Shown: positions 18,779 to 29,600 of the stretch, piece by piece
How the letters are laid out: every line of letters starts with the position of its first letter
How positions within the stretch are numbered: position 1 is the first letter of the stretch
From: Callaeas wilsoni
Taxonomy: Eukaryota > Chordata > Aves > Passeriformes > Callaeidae
Length of the DNA: 64,000 nt
Reading direction: 5' to 3'
NCBI GenBank assembly: GCA_013398955.1
Contig: VWPU01014024.1
Span: 42,797 to 106,796, forward strand
The notes under the pieces: model-generated
Seen by the model: only the letters and a program-made list of their open reading frames with translations
What the model was told of the DNA's origin: nothing
Databases searched by the model: none
Program-made: the position numbers and the translations under genes

Positions 18779-21700
18779 GTAAGAAGTTCCCAATTTCCCC
18801 TCTCCCTGCATGTTTTATCCCCCCAAATGCCCACCGTACCACTGGGAAGCTGATTCACCCAACAGCAGCCAGCACAGGCCCTAAAATATCCCTTTTCAGT
18901 TATTTCCCACCATGTGTGGTGCTGAGCAGCTGATTCTCCAGTTTAGGATGTCCTGCAGTGTGGCCTTACAGAGATTTAGTGGTGTTTTATGACTGTGAGA
19001 TTAGGGAGAAGGTCTGGGTGCAAAGAGCCTTGACTGATTTGCAATGCTTTGGAGCTGGCTTTTCTCTTTGTTTCACAGCTGCTAAGTGGCCACGCTGAAT
19101 TTGGGCTTTAAATTGCCTCCAGAATCTCTTGCTCTGCCTCTGTCATTTTAGCCCAAAGCACATAGTAGTCGAATTATTGATTTTGCAATTGTCAGCTGGG
19201 GATGGGAGCAGTGCTGGAGACAGGGGAGTTTCTGCACTGGGAAAGGAGAGACTAAAACATGCTGCTGAGCCATTAAGAAAAATTATTATTAACCCTTTGT
19301 GAGTTGAAATGTGTGTTTTGCCATGCTCTGATTCCCTGGCCTTCCTTTGTGTGGAAATAACGAGTGGAGAGATGTCTGTACATATACAAAATATTCCTCT
19401 TCCTGCTCCCAGCAATGTGCTTTGTATTCCTGCTAAGTGACTCCATACAGACACCAGCTGAGCACCCAAAGCAGCATTCCCCCTGGAAAAAATCTCGTTT
19501 GACTACATTTCAAGGATATGCTAAAGAATATGAAGAAAACAGCTCAGTAACCCAACTGATATTACCTTTCCCACTAATCCCCATCCATCTCAAGGCATCT
19601 CGTGAGGGCTGGCAAATTCCTTGTACTGAGAAACTGAGGCAGGGAGCAGATAAAGGATCTTTCCAGTGTGAAAAGCCCTTCCACAGCAGCAGGGCTCAGA
19701 ATCAGGCAGGTCTCGTATTAAGGAACCACAGAACATCCCTGATCATTTGAGCTGATTAAAGCACGATGCAGGGGGAGAAATTCTGCCAGTTCTATAAAAA
19801 CTACAGGATCAGTTCATATAGAAACATCCCTGAGCCCCCTGCCCCAGCTCCCTAGGGAAGCCAGACATCTAGAGATTCATTTTGCACTGGGTCTGCATCT
19901 GCTCCACCTCCCCGAGAAGTCAATAGGAAAATTGGCACGTGTTTCGACGGGAGGTGGAACAGGTCCTCTCCAAAGAGGTTGAGGAGGCAAAATATCCCTG
20001 AGTGGGGAAGGGAAGGAAGGGAAAGGAGGGGAGGCAGCTGCCAGCGTGGTGGGGAGGGGGTAGGAAGGGCAGCAGCTGCTGCTGTTGCCTTTCTTGCAGC
20101 ATCCCACTCCTCCTCCCGCAGGAGAGCCGAGCAGAGCAGTGAAAGCACATGGCCATGGCAGACAAGTGCCAGGAACACGCTCTGCCTTCCTCCCGTTCTT
20201 CCCCCCGGCTCCAGACTCCCCGAGCCCAACCTCAAGCAGGGAGAAGAATTACGGCCGTGGTGCAATCTTTTCTAGAAGCTGCAGCGAGCCAGAGGGCTCG
20301 CAGCAATTCCCATTATAAATAATATCAGCATCCCCACCGGGCCGTGACAGCGAGGAGCGTTCCAAGGGCGCCCTGCCAAGCGGAGAAGGGACTTCTTCAG
20401 GAACAGCGGAGCTCGCTGGTGCTGCCACTGCAAAACCTGCAGGGCCGAGGGCTGGCAGGGAAAGGAGAGAGCCAGGCAAACACTGGGAGCATTCCTCTGA
20501 TTGCGCTGGAAAATGTCTCTTGGCTTGGTCTGCGTTTATGTTGCATGACAATGGGGGTTTTTTGCAAATAACCTAATCAATGAGCTAATGGGCAGGAATC
20601 GGTGGTTTTTAAGGGAATGCACTAATGAGTGAATTCCCCAGTATTCAGAGTCTGGCCATATAAACCCTGTTTAGCCTGGACAGTGACCTGGCATCCATAC
20701 ACATTTCATCAGGACACTCATTTTGAATTGTTTTACAAGAATCTTTCGCAATTAAAACCACAACCCCAGAGTCCTCCTTCTGCTGGAGAGGCTGTCCCCC
20801 AGCGCCCAGCTCAAAGCAGCTTGGTCATCAGATTGCAAATTCTGGCCAAGAGGCAAATTAAAGCCTGTCTTAGTTTGTACTAAGAGAGAAGAATGCTGAT
20901 TCTTGGGCAATTTGCAGCTGGGAACGATGACATTATCACTCAAATATATTCATTACTGCATATCAGTGATCCTGGTGTAGCTGACACTGTTCTGGCCTGG
21001 CTGGCCATCCTCTCAGCAGCTACACTATTTCAAACGAGTTGACAAAAGCCTTTACCTTACCAGTGCTGGGTAAGAAACTGGTTTTCTAATACTTATTTTT
21101 TCTTTTTAAATAGTTTTACCATGTTTGTGACGGCCCTGGGTTATCAGTGCTGTGCTTCATGCGCTACGACATCCTGGAGTACTTCAGCATCTACGGAACA
21201 GCCCTGTCCATCTGGGTGTCCCTGATGGGTAAGAACGGGCCTGGTGTGGCTCCCGAAAGCTCCAGCACTGGCAGGAAGGGCTGGGTTTGTCAGGCTCCCT
21301 GGTGGGACGGGCAGTGGGGACGGTCCCCAGAAACGCTGCTCCCTCTGAGCTCCACCTGAGCTGCCACTGAGGTTGTCCTTTGTGGAAGTCAGTCTGCGCT
21401 ATGGATTAATCCACTTTTGTGTCATTAACACCTTGGAAAGTCGTTGCAATCGGTGGGATCCAGACATGGAACTGTCCTGAGCGGTGGCTGGGGACGTTTT
21501 GCTCCTGGAGCCAAAGAGCTGTGGCACCTGGTGCTGGTGTCGGTCGGGTGTTCCTGTGCCTGCGCCAGCCCCCACACATGTCCTCTGCTTCAAATGACAA
21601 TAACACACTGGCAGCCTTGTGCTGCAGTTCAAGGCAGGACAAGACTATGAGATGACTGAGTCCGAAACCTCATATACCAGGGAATTTCCCATTTCTTCCT

Positions 21701-24700
21701 CGTTTTCCCCATACTGGGCCCATCAGCTTGTCTTGCCTCACTTAGGGGCATTAAGAAATGCAGAATCTCCCACTTCCCTTGGTAGCATGAGAATCAAAGT
21801 GGTTTAGTCAAAACAAATATAACTTCCTGCTTTATCAAAAGCCTGGGCTGGGCTGATAGGAATATTAGATCTGCTTAGAAAAAGCAGAAGTTTATTTCAC
21901 TTCCTTTTTACTATAAATCCCACCCCTTGCCCTGTTATTAAGTTTTCCTTTTCCCACATTTGCTTCAATCTCTTTTTCCTCATTTTGTTCCTTATTTGCC
22001 ACCGAAACAAAATATAACAGAAATGGAAAAAATACAAGAAAGACAAAAAGTTCAAACTTACCATTTCCCCATTTTGTCACCATGATTTTTGGAAGGATGT
22101 GAGTTTTTCTGGCAGGGGCAGAGAGCAGGGTCAGGGGAGAGAGATATTCCAACAGCAAAAGTTTTGCTCAAAAATTTGCACCCAGACAGAGTCCCCATTT
22201 CTCCCCACGATGAGCTGGGGTCAGCACTCCGATGCACAGCCCCAAAACGCACACAGGACTTTCCCCTCTGCCCCTCAGGGCTCCAGGGATGGTGCAGGAC
22301 CTCCAGCAGAGATGGGCTTCCTGCAGCTCAAGGAGGGGTAACACCCTTCAGCTGGNGGATGGGCTTCCTGCAGCCTCAGAGCCCAGCTCAGGGAGGGGTA
22401 ACACCCTTCAGCTGGGCAGATTCATCCTGTGGGGATGCAGGAGCATCCCCCTTCCAGGGCATGCAATAGGATGAATTTTCCATGCAGGGAAAAATGTGGA
22501 GGGAAAATATCAACCTTAGCAACGGCTGTGTCCCCTCAAAATGCGAGTCCCAGGGGAGGCTTCCCACTGCTCAGGGCACCTCAGTGCTCCCTCTGCTCTG
22601 CCAGAAAAGGCAACGAGGCAAATCATTTCTAAAGGGCATTTTCAGTGGATAACAGCAGTGTCAGGGTAGGTCAGAGCTGATCCAGACACTTTGGCTCCTT
22701 GCAGCAAAATTCAACTTGATTGCTTCATTACTGCGTTCAGAAACCTCGCAAAAAAATACAAATCCTGGACTACAACGTTTAAAATATTGACCCGCTGGGA
22801 AACAACAGAGATTAAAATGCGGACATTATCCCTTAGCCAAACTCCCTATAAAAGCACGATCCAAGGACATGGAAGGTGTGGTGACTGAAGCCCAGGGAAG
22901 CCTCTCGCTGTGGCTTGTAAAGCCCGAGCGCACATGTGCGGACGCAGACCCTCGGGCAAACTTCCCGGAATGCAAATCCAGGACAGCCATAACACAGCTG
23001 TGCAAGCTGGAAAAGCATGGAGCCCACTGGGATCCATAACTTTTATCAGTTATTACCCCATTCTGTGCTAAACAAAAGCCTCTAATAATTTACTCACACT
23101 GGCGACTTCCAGCTTGCAAAGCCCGGGCAGGTGCCGGCCTGGCCGGGCAGCCCAGACCCCATCGCAGTGGTGGGGGAGTCCCAGTGCACTGGGGTGATGG
23201 AGCCTGTGCCAGAGTGAGCTGGAGAGTTTGGGAAGGTTGGAGATGCAGGATGAACCCCAGAGCTGACTGGGGGCTCGCAGGGCGTGAGGGTCTTTGCAAT
23301 CGCCTCCGACTTCTGGGTCAGGAAAAGGGAAATCACAGAATCTTAGGGTGGTTTAAAGTGGGGAGGGGCTTTAAAGACCATCTCGTTCCACCCCCTGCCA
23401 TGGGCAGGGACACCTTCCACTATCCCAGGTTGCTCCAAGCACCTTCCAACCTGGCCTGGAACACTTCCAGGGATGGGGTAGCCACAGCTCGTCTGGGTAG
23501 GGAATCTCCTTTAAGCTTCCCCATGCAAGACTGAAATAAAACGCCTAAAATCAGCTCCTGGACCTACCACTCAGATGCCTCAGGATGGTTTGCTTTGCCC
23601 CATGTGCCTCAGTTTCCCCAGCAGCGTGACATGAGAAGGGCAAACCAGACGTGGATGCAACCCCAGGGCAGGTGGGACAGACCCCAGGAAGGCTTTAGGG
23701 GAGCAGCTGGAAAAGGGAGGCTGTGAGCTGATGCTCCCTGTGCTTGGTCCCTCAGCCCTGGCAGAGTTTGACGAGCCAAAGAGATCGACCTTCATCATGT
23801 TCGGCGTCCTCACCATCGCCGTGAGGATCTACCACGACCGCTGGGGCTACGGCGTCTACTCGGGCCCCATCGGGACGGCCGTGCTGGTGATCACTGTCAA
23901 GTGGGTACGTGGGGCAGGGCACTGGGACGGGCCTTTGTGGGATGCTCCTGGTGGGGAAAGGGCTGAACCCTGCCTGGGGGAGTCCAACCCGTGCCAGTGA
24001 TTTCCTCCAGCTCTCAATCTCACAGTGGTGGAACAGCATTTCTCCTTTAACCTGAGCAGAAGGAGGCAGACAGCAGCCTTTGTGATAAATGCCAGATTCG
24101 ATCGGTCTGAGCATTCTACCACTCCTGTCCCTGCATTTCTAATCAGGAGGAACGTATTTATGAAGTTTTTACAGCTACTCGGAGGCAGAGGGGTCTGGTA
24201 AACTGCCCCAGATCCGGGGAAGATGTGGATAAAACACGGTGATAAAGTGCAGAGGAATCTGTCTAGAGTCTGCCTGAATGCAGCTGGGGCAGTCGGGCAC
24301 AGTGCTGCAGTCTGTGCCCCACTCACAGCACGTGCTGTGGGCCCAACTGGAAGTGAGGCAGGGAAGCCACTGGCAGGAGCAGGCAAGGAGCGATGGGAGA
24401 AAAATTGCAGAAAGATGATGCCAAACATCACGGAAATACAGTGGTGCAAATCCCAGTTATAAACTGTCACTAAGCCAGCAGCTAAAAGCAAGTGGCCACC
24501 ATGGGGAGGGGATGGGCAAAGAGGAGACCAAGGCACTGGAGCACCCTGCATCCTCCAGCCTGCAGCTGCTGTGCTGGGATCTGCTCTCCCAGAGACTGGG
24601 TTTGTGAGGGCACACACTCCCTGAGCTGGCTTAGGGGCTGAATATTAAACAAAACCAGTATTATTATGAGGAATGAGGGTGCAGCAGCCAGCTAAATCCA

Positions 24701-26017
24701 GGTGAATACACTTGGTGTGCTCTTTCCTCTCTCCCAGCTGCAGAAGATGAAGGAGAAGAAAGGGCTCTACCCTGACAAGAGCGTTTACACACAACAGATT
24801 GGTCCTGGCTTCTGTTTCGGGGCACTGGCGCTGATGCTGAGGTTCTTCTTTGAGGTACCTGTGTGCACACACCCTCCCTGACTCTACAAGGTGTAAGAGA
24901 CCTCACCAAGAGAGGACACCTCCCCACTCACACCACTGGGCTGCATCCAGCCTTGGACAAAGCCCAGCTCAGGCATGGGGCTCCAGGGCTGGCATGCTGG
25001 GGTCTGGCAGCAGGGACAAGGCTCCCTCTGTGCTGGTCCATTCGGGGCAGGTGTGACAGCAAGCGGCACACAGGGCGATGCTCTGTCTCGTTTTCCCCTT
25101 TCAGTGAGCCACAAGGACATGGGATGTGCTTTCCTCAGGCACACGTCGTCCTCAGAATGGCTTTGTCAAGTGCGAGCAGGGTTTTTTGGAAACTGGGCAC
25201 GGGTGACTTAAGGACACCTCACAGCGACGCGGCAGGGACTGGATCCGACCCAGGCATGGCCGGATCCAGAGCTGGCTCACGCCAAAGAAAAGACTCTCAG
25301 TGACTCCCGGGGGCACTTGATCCTGTGTTTATATCCTTCTGCTCCTGCTGCTGGCCAGTCCCCGCGTCCTGCTCCGAAGGGTCCGTGTGTCCCGCCGGGC
25401 AGGCGATAACCCCCCGACACAGCTGCCGGCCGTGCCTGCGCTCAGCCCCGCCGTTACGGCTGCTCTGTGCTTTGGGAGCTGCGAGATACAACCTCACAGG
25501 CATCCCCAAGGATTATTTTTCAAAGCATTTAGTAATTGCAAATTCTAGCAGAACATAAAAATGTCACTTAGCAGAAGCCGCCTCCCCGCGCGCCCCGGCC
25601 TCGCCGCCCCGTCCTTTGCGGGGTAATGAAACACTTCATTCAAGAATTGGGAAATGTGCAAATTAGAACGTGTTAAATCCACTTTGCTTTAGGGTTGGTT
25701 TTTTTTTTTCACTGGAAATCCTTTCTTCTCTGACAGCAAAGGGAGGCAGAAGGTTCAGGAATCTTTTACTCCCTTCCTTTTGGCCGCTTGTAGAAATTTA
25801 ACGGTGCGCACCTCACGCGAGCCCCCGGCCCCGCCGGTCCCGCTTCTCACTGCGCTCTCCCTGCCTGCAGGAGTGGGATTACACCTACGTGCACAGCTTC
25901 TACCACTGTGCCTTGGCCATGGCCCTCGTGCTGCTGCTGCCCAAGGAGAACAAGAAGGCCGGGAGCGCTGGGACCCCCGCCAGGCTCGACTGCTCCACGC
26001 TCTGCTGCTGCGTCTGA
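18644..26017 (+). CDS. MYMK: myomaker (TMEM8C), myoblast fusion protein, complete
   Basis: Seven-pass plasma membrane protein that drives hemifusion of myoblasts, later completed by myomixer (family knowledge). Five exons, 18644-18778, 21114-21228, 23756-23904, 24738-24854 and 25871-26017, join into 663 nt, 220 residues plus stop; human and mouse have 221. Recognised segments include LLLPTLSSLVFLPTISIAAK near the N-terminus, CDGPGLSVLCFMRYDILEYF in exon 2, FHDRWGYGVYSGPIG (here YHDRWGYGVYSGPIG) in exon 3, KGLYPDKSVYTQQIGPGFCF in exon 4 and EEWDYTYVHSFYHCALAM across exons 4/5. All introns are GT-AG. The C-terminus ends in a cysteine cluster, LCCCV, where mammals have LCCTCV; those cysteines are palmitoylated in mouse. 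The gene is transcribed away from ADAMTSL2 and points toward SLC2A6, as in mammals. Confidence 0.97.
21114..21228 (+). CDS. MYMK: MYMK exon 2 (residues 46-83)
   Basis: Acceptor TTTTTAAATAG|TTTTAC, donor ATGG|GTAAGA, 115 nt, phase 0 to 1. Encodes FYHVCDGPGLSVLCFMRYDI then LEYFSIYGTALSIWVSLM. Confidence 0.95.
22311..22416 (+). repeat. short direct duplication with an ambiguous base
   Basis: GATGGGCTTCCTGCAGC is followed by GGAGGGGTAACACCCTTCAG in both halves (copies starting at 22311 and 22358). The single N at 22356 falls at the junction of the two copies, so copy number may be mis-assembled or polymorphic. Lies in MYMK intron 2. Confidence 0.8.
23331..23503 (-). repeat. CR1 LINE 3' fragment (reverse orientation)
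   Basis: AATCACAGAATCTTAGGGTG, GGCTTTAAAGACCATCTCGT, CCTGCCATGGGCAGGGACAC and GGAACACTTCCAGGGATGGG follow the CR1 tail in reverse. It lies in MYMK intron 2, about 250 bp before exon 3. Confidence 0.9.
23756..23904 (+). CDS. MYMK: MYMK exon 3 (residues 84-133)
   Basis: Acceptor GTCCCTCAG|CCCTGG, donor AAGTGG|GTACGT, 149 nt. Encodes ALAEFDEPKRSTFIMFGVLT, IAVRIYHDRWGYGVYSGPIG and onward to VITVKW. It restores phase 0. Confidence 0.95.
24738..24854 (+). CDS. MYMK: MYMK exon 4 (residues 134-172)
   Basis: Acceptor CTCTCCCAG|CTGCAG, donor TTTGAG|GTACCT, 117 nt, phase 0 at both ends. Encodes LQKMKEKKGLYPDKSVYTQQ then IGPGFCFGALALMLRFFFE. Confidence 0.95.
25871..26017 (+). CDS. MYMK: MYMK exon 5 and stop (residues 173-220)
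   Basis: Acceptor CTGCCTGCAG|GAGTGG; stop TGA at 26015-26017. Encodes EWDYTYVHSFYHCALAMALV, LLLPKENKKAGSAGTPARLD and the tail CSTLCCCV. Confidence 0.95.
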   Translation, partial: EWDYTYVHSFYHCALAMALVLLLPKENKKAGSAGTPARLDCSTLCCCV

Positions 26018-26600
26018 GCCCCCCGGGCGCGCCGGGCACGCGTGTTCCTGCTCCTGGGCCACGGGGGGCTGCAGCCAAAAGGAAAATGCCTGCCCGCTGG
26101 GCACATCTGGCACATCGGCGTCTTTTCCCACCAGCTCTGTGCCCGCTCTGGGATTTTCTCCCCTGGGAAGTTTTCTGAGTGACCCGGTCTAGTGGAAGGT
26201 GTAGCTGCCCATGGCGGGGGGGGGCTGAAATGAGATGGGCTTTAAGATTCCTTCCAAACCATCCTGTGATTCACCTTTCCACCATCAGCCCTAGCAAAGC
26301 TTGCACTTCCAGTTTGGTACATATCCATTGTCTCCCTGGAGGAGCGCTCAGCTGGGCTGTGACCTGTCCCCTGCCCCATGAGACCCCTGCACTCCCAGGC
26401 CGTGTCACCTTCTCCTGGGCTGTCCCTTGCACTGACCTGGCAGGACCCAAGTTGTCCCCTCCGTGCAGGTTTGCCCAGCCCGAGTACACAAAGGTTCATT
26501 TGCAACACCCAGTTAACAGAACCTGTAATTTTTGTGAGATATTAACTATTTTATTTATACATTCTCTTGCTGTAAATAATATATACTAACAAAGACTTTG
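26018..26600 (+). other. MYMK: MYMK 3' UTR (end uncertain)
   Basis: Follows the stop codon. No canonical AATAAA was found nearby. A variant AATATA at 26578-26583, in an AT-rich stretch, is the first plausible poly(A) signal. The UTR extent is inferred and transcripts could run further. Confidence 0.35.
26234..26273 (+). repeat. CR1 LINE 3' tail in MYMK 3' UTR
   Basis: GATGGGCTTTAAGATTCCTT followed by CCAAACCATCCTGTGATTC matches the last 40 bases of CR1 (gatctttaaggtcccttcca ... cattctatgattc). It starts 216 bp after the MYMK stop codon. Confidence 0.75.
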
Positions 26601-29600
26601 CCAGTGTGCAATGCCAGCATTTCTTCAGCGGGGCAGGAAACTTTCCAGCTCCACTCAGCTCTGTGGAGGGCAGATGCCAATTCCAAAGCGGGGCTCTGGG
26701 CACGGCCACCACAGCCCCTCGAACCTGGAGGGACCTGCAACACTGGGCACTTTGTCCTTGCAGACCTGCAGGCGCAGGCAGCAGGTGCCTCATTGGTATG
26801 GAAAGTACATGGAAAATGGGAGGCAGAGAAAAGAAGCTCCTGGAGGGAGGGGGGAGGGCTGTAAGCCTATAACATCTCCTCTAACAGACTATTTACTATA
26901 GCAGAAGTGTATGATTTATTTAGACTGTCTGGGAAAAAGGCCAAGACTATATGTCATGGACAATTAGAGCAGTATTGATATACAGAGATGTCCACAGAAA
27001 GCCCACATTAAGCCTGGGTTCCTCTGGAAGAGAAATCCACCCCAGTCATTCATCAGAGCAACTTCCTGCGACGGGGCAACAACCAAAGCTGAATGAGCTT
27101 CCAACAAAAATATAAATGAATTATGAACCCCCAAGCATCCAAGAGTCACTGGCAAGCGGTGGCACAGCTGATGCAGCTGCATGCAAGAGGCAGAGCTAGC
27201 GAAGAGCTTTCAAAGGGCTCCCCAGCACCTAAAGCAACAGAGCTCCATTCCTTCCCAGCATCCAGCCCCCGGGATGTTTACGAGATGCTCTCAGGGTTTG
27301 CGTGCAAGGCTTTCCTCCTTGCTTGCACGCTACTGGAGCGCTCTGCCATCTGAGGGCTGCTCAGGGTGGCCCCAAAAAACAGGCCCAAGTGCTCTGATTT
27401 GGAGTGTAAGAAGCAGCTCAGCACTGCTTGCAAGAGATACCTCTGAGGGTGCACAGCTGCTTCCCAAGGGGCCACCCCCATGGGCATCCCACGGCCACGC
27501 CGGCTCTTTCCTGGGTGTTTGTCACCCCAAATGCAAATACTCAACGCTGACCCTCCCCAGGAGCCTGAGCAGCAGTGCCAGCAGCCTCCCTCGCTTGCTG
27601 CAGTAGCTGATCAGAGGCTCCCTCACCCCAGCAGCTCATTTTGGGACTGTTGGGTCCCTCCTGGGCTGCAGTGACAGGCACAGCCCTGCAGCGAGCCCTG
27701 GGAACACGGGCAGCATGGGCATGGTGAGAGCCTGGTGAGGGTCCAGTGCCGGGAGGATGGCACTGGGTGACCACGACACCCACCCGGGGCTGAGCACGAG
27801 GGACCAAAGGCTGGCAAACCCCACGCAAACAACGAGGGCACGTTACCTGAGGAGCAGCTGAGTAGATCAAACCTCCTGCTCCCACCTGCCGTGTATTCAG
27901 TTGCAAAAAAAAATTTTAAAAAAGAACCAAAATTGTCTTGCACACAGCAAAATCCCAAGCAAGGTTTGCTTTGTCCCCTCCTCTCCCTGCTGATGCCCCA
28001 GGGCGCTGCTCCAGCTGTGCCAACCATCCATCCCTTTGCACCCCAGTGCAGGGCCAGCACCCAGCCTTGGGACTGAAACACACCTGGGCACACCCACGGG
28101 GTCCCTGCCCCGAGCCGATGGCAGCACCCGGCACCCCAACACCAGGGGAAGGTGCAGGGCTGGATCCACTACCCCAGGCAGGATATCCCCTGCAACACCA
28201 ATGCAGGGAAATATTATAAACATCTACAGCAACGTAGACAAAACAGTCTCTTGTAACCTTTTAGCGCTGCCGAGAGCTTTGCCTGTAAGAGCTCTTGAGC
28301 CCCTGCCAAAAATTCTGGCTGTTTTCATAAGAGTAGGTGTTTTTGTCTAAGGTGCAGTCTGAGTGCTGTGACCTTTGTCATGTCTGCTACTGAAATTTCC
28401 TGCTTCTCTGTTATTCTCTTCTTTGGTAAGACGATATGAAACCCAAAACTTTTATTGCCCCTTTTAAAGTGTCTTTATAGCTCCCCGTCTACTTCATATA
28501 CTGTCTTACTCTCCAGTGCTGGGATATTACTTATGGGATCCGAGCTTGATGCTGCAAAAGGCATTTGGGTTTCACGAAGCCCAAACCGCCTGGGCTTTTT
28601 TAAGATCAGCCAGAGGGGGGGAAGAAAAAAAAAGCCAGAAAAAAGGAAAAAAGGAATGAGAGAGGAGGGACTGGGCTTTCCGTTCCAGAGGCATCGGCAT
28701 CTGCTACCAGCGCAGCCTCCCCTGCCTCCTCTGCCTCTGCCAGGCCTCCCCAGGCACAAAACCCAAAATTTGCTTTGTGTCTGTGTCAGCATGGGGTGCC
28801 CACGGACCCCGTGGGGATGGCATTGCACAGCATCTCTTCCCCTGCCTCCATCCCCTGCCAGCTGTGCCCTGGAGCTGGCAGCTCAGATGTGGCCGGACAG
28901 CACAGCTGGTGCCAAAGCCGGTGTGCAGCAGCTGGGGCACATCTGGCCTGGAGCTGGCACTGGGGGAGGCCAGCCCTGCTCGAGGGGATCCCATGTACCC
29001 CATTTCCCAGCCCAGTTCTGCTGTCAGGGCAGACCACATGAAGGATGTGTCCCTAGGGAAGGGCTGTGGGTGCCGAGGCTCCGTGCTCCCAATCCCATCC
29101 CTCAGGGGAATGGGAGCTTCACCTCCAGTGTGCAGAGATCGTGGTCCCAGGGATCCCCTGGGGTCCCTCTCACCTCTGCACATTCCCCAGCACCCTCACT
29201 GCAGTGGCAGCAGAGACCTGGTGTGCCCAAAGGGAGAGGGCTGGTGGCACTGTCCCCTCCAGGGGGACGTTCCCCACATTTGCCTACAGCAGGGCTGGCG
29301 GAGAAGGGAATTAGGACCTACTCCTGCTGGAGGGGAGGCTTCCAGAGATGTCTAGTCAGGCTCAGTGCCAGCTAATCTTCCAGGCAAACTTTATCCAGAT
29401 CCTTTTGGCTGCAGAACATGAAAAACCAGCCAGACCCAAACATAAAAGCCTGGTTTCTGCTGCCAGCTGCATGGGGCACTCCAGAAAAGGCCTTATCACC
29501 ATGTGATTTTGAAAGACGGCTTCGGGTTTTTTTCCACACGCTGCTCTTCCCTCCTCACCCTCCCGTTGTCATTCCTTCATGCATGTTCAAGTGTTGAACC

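Noticed and set aside
28455..29375. 306-codon plus-strand open frame
   Set aside because: Pro/Ser-rich translation with no conserved motif. Frames on both strands are open in the same GC-rich block.
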